From positions 549,050 through 613,049 of the forward strand of contig NZ_MPNU01000001.1 of assembly GCF_001896205.1 (NCBI RefSeq): a stretch of DNA of 64,000 bases. The letters run 5' to 3'. The position numbers and the translations under genes were made by a program. This DNA is from Edwardsiella piscicida. GTDB taxonomy: Bacteria; Pseudomonadota; Gammaproteobacteria; Enterobacterales; Enterobacteriaceae. Shown here one piece after another: positions 10,489 through 19,786 of this stretch. The notes beneath the pieces are model-generated. The model saw only the letters and a list, made by a program, of their open reading frames with translations. It was not told where the DNA came from and did no database searches. Every line of letters starts with the position of its first letter. Position 1 is the stretch's first letter.

Positions 10489-10522
10489 CGCTGGGCCGGC
10501 CGCGTCGGCGGCCGGCGCGGTA

Positions 10523-11503
10523 TCAGGCGCGATCGGCGGGAAAGACCACCCCGGTTTGGCGGCGTATCTCGTCCAGCAGGCGGGCCGTGCTGAGCGCGCG
10601 CGCCACCCCGGCGTGGGCCACCCGGCCCTCTCGTATCAGGCGGGCGAAGGCCTGCGCTTCATACTCCATGGTATTTTCACGCTGAACGACGCCAATCTCT
10701 TGCGCCACGCCGCCGCGCGGGATCAGGGTTACCCGCTGGCATTGGGAGAGGTGCTCGATCACCAGGCTGCCCTCCTCGCCCTGGATCTCGCTGGGCAGCG
10801 CCGAATCGCTGACCTTGGAGTGAAACAGCAAGACCTCAAGGCCGGGATAGCGCATGGCGACGTGGCCATGGGCGTCAACGCCGGAGTCCAGCAGTACCGC
10901 CTCGGCGCTCACCCGCTGCGGCTCGCCGAACAGCGCGACGCCGCTGGCCAGACAGTAAAAACCGATATCCATGATAGATCCGTTGGAAAAGGCCGGATTA
11001 AAGGTATTGGGGTTTTCACCGTTGAGATAGCGAGGATAGCGGGAAGAGTATTGGCAGTAGTTGAGAAAGGCCTTACGCAGGCGGCCAAGGCGCGGCAGCG
11101 CGCTGCGGATGACGTCAAAGTTGGGCAGATAGGCGGTTTTAAAGGCTTCGAATAGAACGACGCCGTTGGCGCGGGCGCAGTCGAACGCGCGCTGGGCCTC
11201 CGCGTGGGTCGAGGCCAGCGGTTTCTCACAGATGACGTGCTTACCATGGCGCAGCATCAGCAGCGTCTGGGCGCAGTGCAGGGCGTTGGGGCTGGCGATA
11301 TAGACCGCGTCGACCTCTGGGCTGCAGGCCAGCGCGTCAAGGCTGTCAAAGCAGTGTACTGCCCCGTAGGGCGCGGCAAAATCGGCGGCCTGTTCCAGGC
11401 GGCGTGAATAGACGGCGCTGAGGCGATATTGGCCGCAGGCCAGCGCGGCATCGACAAAGCGCCGGGTAATCCAGTTGGTTCCGATGATAGCGAGGCGGAT
11501 CAT
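10523..11503 (-). CDS. ygjR: Gfo/Idh/MocA-family oxidoreductase YgjR
   Basis: Predicted NAD(P)-dependent dehydrogenase of 326 residues. A Rossmann fold occupies residues 1-120 (RLAIIGTNWITRRF; EVDAVYIASPNALH). The family motif CEKPLAS, whose lysine is catalytic, lies near residue 95. It is followed by the C-terminal alpha/beta domain. The substrate is unknown. Location near alx, with ygjP next, mirrors E. coli except that ygjQ is missing. GGGAGACTGCC before the ATG supports the start. Confidence 0.88.
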   Translation of the reverse strand: MIRLAIIGTNWITRRFVDAALACGQYRLSAVYSRRLEQAADFAAPYGAVHCFDSLDALACSPEVDAVYIASPNALHCAQTLLMLRHGKHVICEKPLASTHAEAQRAFDCARANGVVLFEAFKTAYLPNFDVIRSALPRLGRLRKAFLNYCQYSSRYPRYLNGENPNTFNPAFSNGSIMDIGFYCLASGVALFGEPQRVSAEAVLLDSGVDAHGHVAMRYPGLEVLLFHSKVSDSALPSEIQGEEGSLVIEHLSQCQRVTLIPRGGVAQEIGVVQRENTMEYEAQAFARLIREGRVAHAGVARALSTARLLDEIRRQTGVVFPADRA

Positions 11504-11558
11504 GGCAGTCTCCCTGAGGATAAAAATTACCCGTCAGGCTAACACACTCGCTGTACGA

Positions 11559-12062
11559 TCAATATACGCTGCCCTCAACATCCAGGCAGGTCAGGTAGAG
11601 CCGGGCATCAAACTCCAGCTGGTGATAGTCGGGCGCCATATGGCAGCACAGACTGTAGAAAGCCTTGTCGTGATTTTTTTCGCGCAGGTGGGCCAGTTCG
11701 TGCACCACGATCATCCGCAGCAGGGCCTCTGGCCCCTGACGGAACAGGCTAGCGATACGGATTTCCGCTTTGGCCTTCAGCCGGTTGCCCTGAACGCGGG
11801 ATACGGCGCTGTGCAGGCCGAGCGCCTGCTGGATCACCTGAATGCGGCTATCGTACTGTACCCGGCTAAGGGGCGGGGTATTGCGCATATAGCGATTTTT
11901 CAGGCTGTGCGCATAGTCATACAAGGCCCGGTCCGTGGTGATCGTATGGCGCTCGGGGTAGCGGCGGCGCAGCGTATCGCCCAGGCGCCTTTGCGCCAAC
12001 AGGGTACGAACCTGCGCCAGCAGGGGCTCCGGATAGCCGGCAAGGTAACTCAGGTGCGTCAT
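11559..12062 (-). CDS. ygjP: YgjP, M48-like metallohydrolase (putative UTP pyrophosphatase)
   Basis: Soluble metal-dependent hydrolase of 167 residues in the YgjP/DUF45 (M48-like) family. The zinc motif [16 protein letters not shown] lies near residue 120. A further His, in [12 protein letters not shown], completes the site. E. coli YgjP is reported to hydrolyse nucleoside triphosphates such as UTP rather than peptides. I chose the second ATG because AAGGAGG lies 5 bases before it and the length then equals E. coli YgjP (167). It is divergent from rlmG with only 77 bp between them. Confidence 0.85.
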   Translation of the reverse strand: MTHLSYLAGYPEPLLAQVRTLLAQRRLGDTLRRRYPERHTITTDRALYDYAHSLKNRYMRNTPPLSRVQYDSRIQVIQQALGLHSAVSRVQGNRLKAKAEIRIASLFRQGPEALLRMIVVHELAHLREKNHDKAFYSLCCHMAPDYHQLEFDARLYLTCLDVEGSVY

Positions 12063-12139
12063 TTGGCCCTCCTTCAGGTACAATGGCGGGCTATTGTACT
12101 TTATGCCCGCCTACGGCGGGGCACTTTTGCGGAGGGGCG

Positions 12140-13285
12140 ATGAGCCAACTCGAATCCAGCGCCGGTTGTCCGGCTATCACCGGCCTGACGCTGGCGCGTT
12201 TTCCCCGTCAGTCTGACGATCCTTCCCTGCAGGCCTGGGAGGCCGCGGACGAATATCTGCTGCAGCAGATCGATCTGACCCAGGCGCAGGGACGCCCGAC
12301 CATCATCTTTAACGATGCCTTTGGCGCGCTGGCCTGTGCTCTGCACGAGCTGCGTCCCTACTCGGTGAGCGACTCCTACGTCAGCCAGCTGGCGACGCGC
12401 CATAATCTGCAGCTTAACGATCTGGACGAGGATGCCGTTACCCTGCTGGACAGCCTGAGCCCGCTGCCGGAGGCGCCCGCGCTGGTGGTGATTAAGCTGC
12501 CTAAAATGCTGGCGCTGCTGGAGCAACAGCTGCACGCGCTGCGGGCGGTGGTCGCGCCGGATACCCGCATTATCGCCGCGGCCAAGGCGCGCGATATTCA
12601 TACCTCGACCCTACAGCTGTTTGAGTCGATCCTGGGGGAGACGCATACCTCTCTGGCGTGGAAAAAGGCCCGCTTGATTTACTGTCAGGTGGGCGAGCGC
12701 GCGGTGACGCCGGCGCCGGCTACGACCGTTTGGCCGCTGGAGGGCACACCTTACACTATGCATAATCATGCAGGAGTATTCTCCCGCGGCAGCCTGGATA
12801 TCGGTGCGCGTTTTTTCCTGCAGCACCTGCCGGAGGGGATACAGGGTGAGGTGGCCGATCTGGGCTGCGGCAACGGCGTCCTGGGACTGGCGGCGCTGAG
12901 CAGCAGCCCGCAGGCTCGGGTGCTGTTTGCCGATGAGTCCTATATGGCGGTGGCCTCGGCGCGCCTGAACGTGCAGCATAACCGTCCGCAGGATTTGGCG
13001 CGCTGCGAGTTCTGGGTCGGTAACGGGCTGGCGGGGCGCGAAGGCGGCACGCTGGACGCGGTGCTGTGTAACCCGCCGTTTCATCAGCAGCATTCGATTA
13101 CCGATCAGGTGGCGTGGGACATGTTCGTCGCCGCGCGGCGCTGTTTGAAGCGCAACGGGGCGCTGTATATCGTCGGCAACCGTCACCTGGACTATTATCC
13201 GAAGCTGCGTCGTTTGTTTGGCAACTGCGCTACCCTGGGAATGAACCGCAAATTTGTGGTGCTCAAGGCGGTGAAAACGGCCTGA
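12140..13285 (+). CDS. rlmG: 23S rRNA m2G1835 methyltransferase RlmG
   Basis: S-adenosylmethionine-dependent enzyme that methylates N2 of G1835 of 23S rRNA. The 381 residues match E. coli RlmG (378). A degenerate N-terminal methyltransferase-like domain precedes the catalytic C-terminal domain. That domain carries [16 protein letters not shown] (SAM site, near residue 238) and NPPFHQQH (substrate-base motif, near 314). GGAGGGGCG directly before the chosen ATG decides the start; a longer reading begins 57 bp upstream without a ribosome site. It resembles RsmC, encoded at 46379-47419, in domain layout. Confidence 0.95.
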   Translation: MSQLESSAGCPAITGLTLARFPRQSDDPSLQAWEAADEYLLQQIDLTQAQGRPTIIFNDAFGALACALHELRPYSVSDSYVSQLATRHNLQLNDLDEDAVTLLDSLSPLPEAPALVVIKLPKMLALLEQQLHALRAVVAPDTRIIAAAKARDIHTSTLQLFESILGETHTSLAWKKARLIYCQVGERAVTPAPATTVWPLEGTPYTMHNHAGVFSRGSLDIGARFFLQHLPEGIQGEVADLGCGNGVLGLAALSSSPQARVLFADESYMAVASARLNVQHNRPQDLARCEFWVGNGLAGREGGTLDAVLCNPPFHQQHSITDQVAWDMFVAARRCLKRNGALYIVGNRHLDYYPKLRRLFGNCATLGMNRKFVVLKAVKTA

Positions 13286-13467
13286 ACGCCGCGCCATATT
13301 GAAATAAATACGCATGGAAAGTGAATAAATATTGGTCATGGCATGATTTTTGGTTATGCTGAACGCGGTTATCCTCGCTCAACCGTTATCCCAATATTGT
13401 CTTCCGACGCCGACCGAACCGGGGCTCCCCCGCGTCGGTCGAGCCGGAAAAAGAAAAGGACTTTGCC

Positions 13468-14625
13468 ATGGATCGTCGCACCCTGCTTAAATCCTCTGTC
13501 GCCCTGCTGGGCGCGCTATCGCTCTCAGGCCCGGGCTCGCTGGCCCGGGCGCAGTCTGTCGCCCAACGGCCCGCCGCGCCCGATGCTGACCATCCGCTGG
13601 CGCTGAATTTTAACGAGAATGCTCTCGGTATGTCGGCGCAGGCGCACCAGGCTATCGCCGCCGCGCTGCCCGGCGCCTTTCGTTACCCCGATGCGGCGCG
13701 GGAGGCGCTGATTGCCGCGCTGGCCAGCGAGATGGCGCTGACGCCGGCTCACCTGTCGTTAGGCAATGGCTCCTCGGAGTGTATTCGCGCCATTCTGCAG
13801 GCGCAGGCGATCGCCGCACAGCGCCAGGGAAAGGCGGTGCAGCTGGTGGTGCCGGATCCCACCTTTAACTACGCAGAGCTGTATCTGCAGCCGCTGGGTG
13901 TTGAGGTGGTCAAGGTGCCGCTGGATGCGCAGCTGGGGTTCCCGCTGGCGGAGATGCAGCGCCGCACTCGCGCCTTTAACGGCCTGTCGCTGGTCTATCT
14001 GTGTAATCCGAATAACCCGACGGCGACCCTTACTCCGACCGATGCGCTGGCGGCGTGGATCACCCAGGCGCCGCCGGATACCTTCTTTGTCATCGATGAG
14101 GCCTATGCCGAGTTCGTCAACGATCCGGCCTTTCGCAGCGCCGTGGCGCTGGTGCAGGCGGGGCATGAGAACCTATTGGTGACGCGCACCTTCTCTAAGC
14201 TGTATGCGCTGGCCGGGCTGCGGGTGGGCTATGGGGTCGCGGCGCCGTCGGTGGCCGCGCAGAGCGAGGCGCTGATGTCGCTGGATAATACCAACAGCGC
14301 GGGCGCCGCTGCGGCGCTGGCCTCTCTGCAGGACCGCGCTTTTGTAGAGCACAGCCGTAAGACGACGGATCTCTCGCGGCAGATCGTGTGCGCGGCGCTG
14401 GATGAGCTGCAGCTGGCCTATCTGCCGTCTCAGGCCAACTTTATTTTTCACCAGGTTAACGGTGATGCCGCGCGCTACCAGGCGCGAATGAAGCAGCACC
14501 ATATCCTGGTCGGCCGCCCATTCCCTCCGTTAAATAACTGGAACCGCCTGACGCTGGGGACGCCGCAGGAGATGCAGCTGTTTGTCGCGCAGCTGCACGC
14601 GTTCCGCCGTCAGGGGTGGGTCTGA
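13468..14625 (+). CDS. Tat-exported histidinol-phosphate-aminotransferase-like PLP enzyme
   Basis: Class I/II aminotransferase of 385 residues, closest in pattern to HisC. Residues 1-30 form a twin-arginine signal: MDRRTLLKSS, a hydrophobic stretch, then ARAQ. The mature protein would therefore be periplasmic and exported folded with pyridoxal phosphate. The PLP lysine lies in TRTFSKLYALAGLRVGYG (Lys244), with FVIDEAYAEF and CNPNNPT motifs before it. Substrate is unknown, and E. coli has no counterpart at this place. AAAAGGA precedes the ATG. It could act on an extracytoplasmic amino compound. The family call is firm; the function is open. Confidence 0.85.
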   Translation: MDRRTLLKSSVALLGALSLSGPGSLARAQSVAQRPAAPDADHPLALNFNENALGMSAQAHQAIAAALPGAFRYPDAAREALIAALASEMALTPAHLSLGNGSSECIRAILQAQAIAAQRQGKAVQLVVPDPTFNYAELYLQPLGVEVVKVPLDAQLGFPLAEMQRRTRAFNGLSLVYLCNPNNPTATLTPTDALAAWITQAPPDTFFVIDEAYAEFVNDPAFRSAVALVQAGHENLLVTRTFSKLYALAGLRVGYGVAAPSVAAQSEALMSLDNTNSAGAAAALASLQDRAFVEHSRKTTDLSRQIVCAALDELQLAYLPSQANFIFHQVNGDAARYQARMKQHHILVGRPFPPLNNWNRLTLGTPQEMQLFVAQLHAFRRQGWV

Positions 14626-14652
14626 GTCACGGAGAGCCTTAGTGCGCGTCGC

Positions 14653-16017
14653 TTACCAGCGCAGCGTGGCCTGAAATCCCCCGCCCGGCGCGTGGTCAAA
14701 CTGCACCTGCATCCCATGCAGGGAGGCTATTTGACGGACGATAGAAAGTCCCAGTCCACTGCCGGTTTTCTCCTGGCCCGGCGGGCGATAAAAGCGCTCG
14801 CCCAAGCGCTGTAGCACAGCATCGCTGACGCCTGCGCCGTTATCGGTGATCTGCAGACGATGGCTGGTCAGCCGCAGGGTGACCTGGCTGCCCGTCGGGC
14901 TGTAGCGGATCGCGTTATCCAGCAGGTTGCGGATCAGCAGGGAGAACAGCAGCGGCTGGATACGTCGGCATACCTTGGGATCGTCCACCGACAGCGCCAG
15001 GGCGACCCCTGCGGCATGGGCCTTTGCGTCCATGTCGATCACCGCCGTCTGTAGGAGTTCGGCCAGCGCCCGCGGCTGCACATCGTCCAGCTGGGAGAGT
15101 GAATCAAGGCGCGACAGGGTCAACAGCTGATCCACCAGTCGGGTCGCGCGATCGATCCCCTGCTCCAGCTGGCCCAGCGCGCGCTGACGCAGGGCGAGAT
15201 CATCCTGCGCCAGCTGTACCACTTCGGCCTGAACCCGCAGCGCCGCCAGTGGGGTTCGCAGCTCATGGGCGGCGTCAGAGGTAAAGCGCCGCTCGCGCAC
15301 CATCTGCGCGTTGGTACGGGCAAATAGGGTGTTGAGTGAGGCGACTACCGGCCAGACCTCGCTGGGAATGGCCTCGCGGGGTAACGGGGTGGCATCGTCC
15401 GGGCGGCGTCGTCTCAGCGCCGCCGCCAGGCGGTGCAAGGGCGCCAGTCCGCGGCTGACCACCAGCAGTAGCAGGATCACCATGACCGGCAGCGCCACCA
15501 GCCAGGGCACCATCTGCGCCCCGACGATGCTCAGCGCCATGTCGTTGCGATAGTCCCACTCCTGGCCGACTAAAATCCGGTAGCGTCCGTCCGGGGTGGT
15601 GAGCCACAGCAGCCGCCAGCTGTCATCGTCGTTATCCAGATAGCCATCGGTAAAGCCGTCCCCCTGGTAGCGGTACACCAGATTATCGCCGTTGTCTCCG
15701 TCGTTGAGCAGCATACGTCCATCGGCGTTGAAGATGGCGAACGCCAGCGCGTCCTTGTCCTGATCTCCGCGGTGTTTACGTAGTAAATCATGGCTTTGCG
15801 GTAGCTGCAGCGGGTGCTTTAGCTGGCTGAGATCGAAGGCCAGCAGGCGCTTGGCAAACAGCATCTGTTGGGTGTCGAACAGCTCGTTGAGCGCATCGCG
15901 CGTCTGATACCAGGTCAGGGCGCTGGCGCTGCTCCAGACCAGCAGTACCAGGATCAAAAAGCCGCCGGTCAGCCTGGCGCGCAGGCTGTGGGTCAGCTGG
16001 CGGGACAGATGGCGCAT
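14653..16017 (-). CDS. qseC: Sensor histidine kinase QseC
   Basis: Membrane sensor kinase of 454 residues (E. coli 449), partner of QseB. Helices lie at about residues 16-35 and 170-187 and flank a periplasmic sensor domain of about 130 residues. The HAMP region follows. The H-box TSDAAHELRTPLAAL has His251, the phosphoacceptor. The N-box RNLLDNAIRYSP and G-boxes DNGAGV and GSGLGLSIV complete the ATPase. It overlaps qseB by one base (TGATG), so translation is coupled. E. coli QseC responds to epinephrine/norepinephrine and AI-3; whether this one does is inference. Confidence 0.92.
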   Translation of the reverse strand: MRHLSRQLTHSLRARLTGGFLILVLLVWSSASALTWYQTRDALNELFDTQQMLFAKRLLAFDLSQLKHPLQLPQSHDLLRKHRGDQDKDALAFAIFNADGRMLLNDGDNGDNLVYRYQGDGFTDGYLDNDDDSWRLLWLTTPDGRYRILVGQEWDYRNDMALSIVGAQMVPWLVALPVMVILLLLVVSRGLAPLHRLAAALRRRRPDDATPLPREAIPSEVWPVVASLNTLFARTNAQMVRERRFTSDAAHELRTPLAALRVQAEVVQLAQDDLALRQRALGQLEQGIDRATRLVDQLLTLSRLDSLSQLDDVQPRALAELLQTAVIDMDAKAHAAGVALALSVDDPKVCRRIQPLLFSLLIRNLLDNAIRYSPTGSQVTLRLTSHRLQITDNGAGVSDAVLQRLGERFYRPPGQEKTGSGLGLSIVRQIASLHGMQVQFDHAPGGGFQATLRW

Positions 16018-16676
16018 CAGGCGTCTCCCAGCGTGTAGCCGACGCCGTGCACGGTGCGGATAAAGTGGCTGCCCAGCTTGCGGCGCAGGTGGTGGATGTG
16101 GACCTCGACGGCGTTGCTGGAGACATCGTCATCCCAGCTGTAGAGCTTTTCCTCGATCAGCGAGCGCGGCAGCACGCGCCCGGCGTTGCGCAGCAGCAGC
16201 TCCAGCAGGGCGAACTCCTTGGGCTTTAGCGGCAGCGATGCACCGTCGAGGGTCGCGGTGAGGCTCAGGGGATCGAGGCTCACCGCGCCGTGGCTGAGCA
16301 GGGTCTGGGCCTGGCCGTGGTTGCGCCGGATCAGCGCCTGCAGGCGCGCGGCGACCTCGATCAGGGCGAAGGGCTTACACAGATAGTCATCTGCGCCCTG
16401 CTGTAGCCCGGTCACTCGCTGCTCCAGGGCATCGCGGGCGGTCAGGATCAGAACCGGCTCCGCGTGCCCGGCTTCGCGCCAGCGGCGCAGAATTTCCAGC
16501 CCGTCGATGCCCGGCAGGCTCAGGTCGAGGATCACGGCGTCATAGGGCGCGCTCTCCAGCGCCGTCATGCCTAGCTGCCCGTCGGTAAACCAGTCCAAGG
16601 TAAATCCCATCTTACTCAATCCGGCTTTAATACCGTCGCCAATCAGGCGATCGTCTTCAATTAACAGTACGCGCAT
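16017..16676 (-). CDS. qseB: Response regulator QseB
   Basis: OmpR/PhoB-family regulator of 219 residues. The receiver domain (1-115) contains acidic residues EDD at 7-9, the phospho-acceptor Asp51 in VILDLSLPG and a switch Lys in KPFALIE. The winged-helix DNA-binding domain (about 125-219) has [15 protein letters not shown] and the [21 protein letters not shown] recognition region (given in parts: recognition helix near residue 190). It is followed at once by qseC. A tandem TTAAG repeat upstream (16802-16817) is a candidate autoregulatory site shared with ygiW. Confidence 0.93.
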   Translation of the reverse strand: MRVLLIEDDRLIGDGIKAGLSKMGFTLDWFTDGQLGMTALESAPYDAVILDLSLPGIDGLEILRRWREAGHAEPVLILTARDALEQRVTGLQQGADDYLCKPFALIEVAARLQALIRRNHGQAQTLLSHGAVSLDPLSLTATLDGASLPLKPKEFALLELLLRNAGRVLPRSLIEEKLYSWDDDVSSNAVEVHIHHLRRKLGSHFIRTVHGVGYTLGDA

Positions 16677-16801
16677 ATGCTCATTTTCCCTTGGCTATTG
16701 CGCCTGATTTAACCGTGTGGCAAGCCTTTTGTACAGCGTTAGCGCTGCGTAATCGCCCCCTATCGGCGGTGATAAAAAAAATTGAGCGCTATGATACATA
16801 C

Positions 16802-16817
16802 TTAAGATCTTGTTAAG
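16802..16817 (+). promoter_or_regulatory. Candidate QseB/PmrA-type tandem operator
   Basis: TTAAG occurs twice with an 11-bp period (16802-16806 and 16813-16817), the geometry of OmpR-family half-sites such as the PmrA box. It lies between divergent qseB and ygiW, 70-85 bp before the ygiW start. Binding by QseB is inferred from position and spacing only. Confidence 0.5.
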
Positions 16818-16886
16818 GACTGTTTGGTGTAATGCACTCATCGGCAGTCAGTGAGGCTGCTTTCTGAATTCCATAACGGGAGAACA

Positions 16887-17291
16887 ATGATGAAAAAAAG
16901 TGCTGCTATTTTCGCTATTCTGGCCCTGTGCAGTGCACCGGTTCTGGCTCAGACAGGTGGATTCTCTGGCCCGGGTGCGACGCAACAGGTTCAGAATACC
17001 CAGCAGAGCGGCGGCTTTGTCGGCGGTCAGCAGGCGGTAACCACCGTGGCGAAGGCGAAAGATCTCAACGATAACAGCTGGGTTGTGCTGCAGGGCAACA
17101 TTGAACAGCGCGTGCGCGGCGACCACTACACGTTCCGCGATGCCACCGGCACCATTGAAGTTGAGATCGACCACAAGTACTGGAACGGGCAGACCATAAC
17201 GCCGAAAGACAAGGTGGAGATCCAGGGTGAGGTCGACAAAGATTGGAACACCACCAAGATTGATGTTAAGCGCCTGCATAAGATGAACTGA
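16887..17291 (+). CDS. ygiW: YgiW/VisP, periplasmic OB-fold (BOF) stress protein
   Basis: Small secreted protein of 134 residues. Residues 1-22 are a classical signal peptide (MMKKSAAIFAILAL then APVLAQ). It is followed by a glycine/glutamine-rich linker and a BOF (NirD/YgiW/YdeI) OB-fold domain with WVVLQGNIEQRV and DYTFRD-like strands, including VEIDHKYWNGQ. E. coli YgiW is 130 residues and is linked to peroxide, heavy-metal and virulence stress and to QseBC. GGGAGAAC precedes two ATG codons; the first is used here. It is divergent from qseB, as in E. coli. Confidence 0.9.
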   Translation: MMKKSAAIFAILALCSAPVLAQTGGFSGPGATQQVQNTQQSGGFVGGQQAVTTVAKAKDLNDNSWVVLQGNIEQRVRGDHYTFRDATGTIEVEIDHKYWNGQTITPKDKVEIQGEVDKDWNTTKIDVKRLHKMN

Positions 17292-17349
17292 TTAATGCAG
17301 CGAAGGTGAGTATGGCGGCGCCGTCCCGGTTGGACGGCGCCGTTTTTTA

Positions 17350-19782
17350 TTACAGCACGTGTTCGGTGCGGGCGATGATATCGTCCTGGGTATCCGGCGA
17401 CAGCGCGGTAAAGAATGCCGAATAGCCGGCGACGCGCACCACCAGATCGCGGTAGCGTTCAGGGTGGGCCTTGGCATCGAGCAGGGTATCGCGTGAGACG
17501 ATGTTGTACTGGATATGCCACCCCTTATGGACCTCAAAGAAGGTGCGCAGCAGCAGCATCAGCTTTTGGCGATCGCGCTCATTCTCCAGCGTGGCAGGGT
17601 TGAGCTTCTGGTTCAGCAGTACTCCGCCCAGAATGGCCCGGGTCGGCAGCTTGCCGACCGATCCCATCACCGCCGTCGGTCCGATGCGGTCGGTGCCGGA
17701 GGCGGGGCTGGCGCCCTCCGCCAGCGGCGTATGGGCCTTGCGGCCGTCCGGCGTGGCCAGCGTGGCGGCGCCGAAGGGGACGTTGGCCGAGATCGATGAG
17801 GTGCCGGCGTAGTAGCCGCCGCCGACCGGCCCGCGACCGTGACGTGGGTTGCGGTAGTGGGAGAGCTCATCAATATAGCTGTCATAGGCCCGCACCAGCA
17901 GTGCGTCCACGCTGTCATCGTCGTTGCCGTACTTGGGCGCGCCGTTGAGCAGGCGCTGGCGCAGCAGTTCATGCTGCGGGCCGTTAAAGTCCTGCGCCAG
18001 CGCGTCGGCCAGATCCTGCTGGCTGATGCTGCCCTGTTCAAAGACAAGCTTTTTCACCGCGGCCAGACTGTTGCCCAGGTTGGCGATACCGACCTGCAGA
18101 CCGGAAACCCAGTCATATTTGGCGCCACCCTGTTTGATGCTCTTGGCACGCTCAATGCAGTCATCCACCAGCGCCGAGCAGAGAATGTCGTGGGCGTTCT
18201 CCTCCAGCGCCGTATCAACCACGTATTCGATCTCGATAGATTTGCGCGTGTAGTAGCGGATCTGGCGCTCCCAGGCGGCCATGACCTGTTCGAAGTCCGC
18301 GAAGTTCCCCAGCGACAGCGCCTGCGGCTGCGGTAGGAAAACGTCGCCGCCGGTGGCATCGCGTCCCCCCTCCAGCGCCGCCAGCATGACGCGAGCAACG
18401 TTGATAAAGCTCATCCCGGTGCAGCGGTAGCCCCATTTGCCCGCCACGGCGGTCTCAATGCAGCCGATAGCGGCGTACTGATAGGCGTCCTGTGGCGCGA
18501 CGCCAAGGTCGATAAAGGCGGGAATGACGATCTCATCGTTATTGAACGCCGGCATACCAAAGCCGCAGCGGATCACCTGAGTGCAGGCCTCGAGGAAGTC
18601 GTCGCTGATCCCGGCATGGTAGCGTACGCTCAGATTGGGCTGGGTGGAGCGCAGGCGTCCGCAGGACTCTAGAATGGCGTAGGAGAGCGGATTAACCGCA
18701 TCCTGCGGCGTGCCGTCCACCAGATTCTGGCCGCCGATGGTGACGTTCTGGTAGAGCGGGCTGCCCGCCGAGGCCTTGGAGTGGGTGCCGGAGCGGATCT
18801 TGTTGACTTCCAGCAGCTTCAGCCAGCAGCTTTGCAGTAGCTCAATGGCCTGCTCGCGGCTGAGGCGCTGCTCCAGCTCGACATCGCGGCGATACCAGGG
18901 GTAGAGATACTGATCCATGCGGCCAAAGGAGACGGAGTGGCCGTTCGATTCGATCTGCAGCAGCAGCTGAATAAAGTAGCACAGCTGCAGCGCCTGCCAG
19001 AAAGTCTGCGGTGGGCGGTGGGCGATGTGTTCACAGCCGTCGGCGATGGTGAGCAGTTCGCTGCGCCGTTCGGCCCGGGGCTCATCGACGACCATGCGTC
19101 GGGCCAGGGCGGCGAAACGCAGACAGTGCTGGCTAACCGCCTCAAGCGTGATATCGACAGCCTTGAGGAACTGTTCGCCGTGCAGATCGTCCAGCTGCGT
19201 CAGATCGATGCGGCGCCGGCGCGCGGCAACCCGCTCGCGTAGCCCATCCAGCCCGAGATCCAGCAGCAGCGGATAGTTGACCGCCAGGTGGGCGTCGCCG
19301 GAGGTCATGTTGCCCTCCGCCTTGATGATGCCGCTGGCCAGCAGCGCCTTCTGTTCATCAGTAAACATACCGTAGCAACGATCCTGTACGGTTTGCCCGC
19401 GCCACCATGGGCAGACGCGGTGCAGAACCGCTTTATCCTCTTCCGTGACGCTGAAGCCGGCGCCGGGGCGATCGGCCAGATCGTCGATCTCCTTCTCGAT
19501 CCAGCTGACCGTATACTCGGGGAAGATCGGCGCCGCGCGTACTCGGCTGGCCTGATTACCTACGATCAGCTCATCATGGTTAATCCAAATGGTGCGACGG
19601 GCCAGGTGCTCCGCCAGCGCCAGCGCGCGGCGTACCGGCACAGGCTTGTCCAGATGACGCTGGTAGGCCTCGGTGTAGTGAACCGCCCGCTCGGTGCAGA
19701 TCGGCGGCGTGACGATATGGATCAGCGCCTCTTTATGCGCCCGGATACGCTCACTCAGGGTGTTCAGCTGCAGTATGGTCAT
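17350..19782 (-). CDS. pflF: Glycyl radical enzyme PflF (YbiW type)
   Basis: Anaerobic glycyl-radical enzyme of 810 residues, the same length as E. coli YbiW/PflF and very similar throughout. The glycyl loop RVAGYSA near the C terminus carries the radical Gly786. The thiyl Cys441 sits in AIGCIETA. It has one cysteine followed by Ile-Glu, not the Cys-Cys pair of pyruvate formate-lyase, so it is a lyase/eliminase type and not a true PFL. Recent work, as I recall, assigns the YbiW group to 1,5-anhydroglucitol-6-phosphate cleavage. It follows pflE by 4 bp, with the ribosome site overlapping the pflE stop. Confidence 0.9.
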   Translation of the reverse strand: MTILQLNTLSERIRAHKEALIHIVTPPICTERAVHYTEAYQRHLDKPVPVRRALALAEHLARRTIWINHDELIVGNQASRVRAAPIFPEYTVSWIEKEIDDLADRPGAGFSVTEEDKAVLHRVCPWWRGQTVQDRCYGMFTDEQKALLASGIIKAEGNMTSGDAHLAVNYPLLLDLGLDGLRERVAARRRRIDLTQLDDLHGEQFLKAVDITLEAVSQHCLRFAALARRMVVDEPRAERRSELLTIADGCEHIAHRPPQTFWQALQLCYFIQLLLQIESNGHSVSFGRMDQYLYPWYRRDVELEQRLSREQAIELLQSCWLKLLEVNKIRSGTHSKASAGSPLYQNVTIGGQNLVDGTPQDAVNPLSYAILESCGRLRSTQPNLSVRYHAGISDDFLEACTQVIRCGFGMPAFNNDEIVIPAFIDLGVAPQDAYQYAAIGCIETAVAGKWGYRCTGMSFINVARVMLAALEGGRDATGGDVFLPQPQALSLGNFADFEQVMAAWERQIRYYTRKSIEIEYVVDTALEENAHDILCSALVDDCIERAKSIKQGGAKYDWVSGLQVGIANLGNSLAAVKKLVFEQGSISQQDLADALAQDFNGPQHELLRQRLLNGAPKYGNDDDSVDALLVRAYDSYIDELSHYRNPRHGRGPVGGGYYAGTSSISANVPFGAATLATPDGRKAHTPLAEGASPASGTDRIGPTAVMGSVGKLPTRAILGGVLLNQKLNPATLENERDRQKLMLLLRTFFEVHKGWHIQYNIVSRDTLLDAKAHPERYRDLVVRVAGYSAFFTALSPDTQDDIIARTEHVL

Positions 19783-19786
19783 CGTA

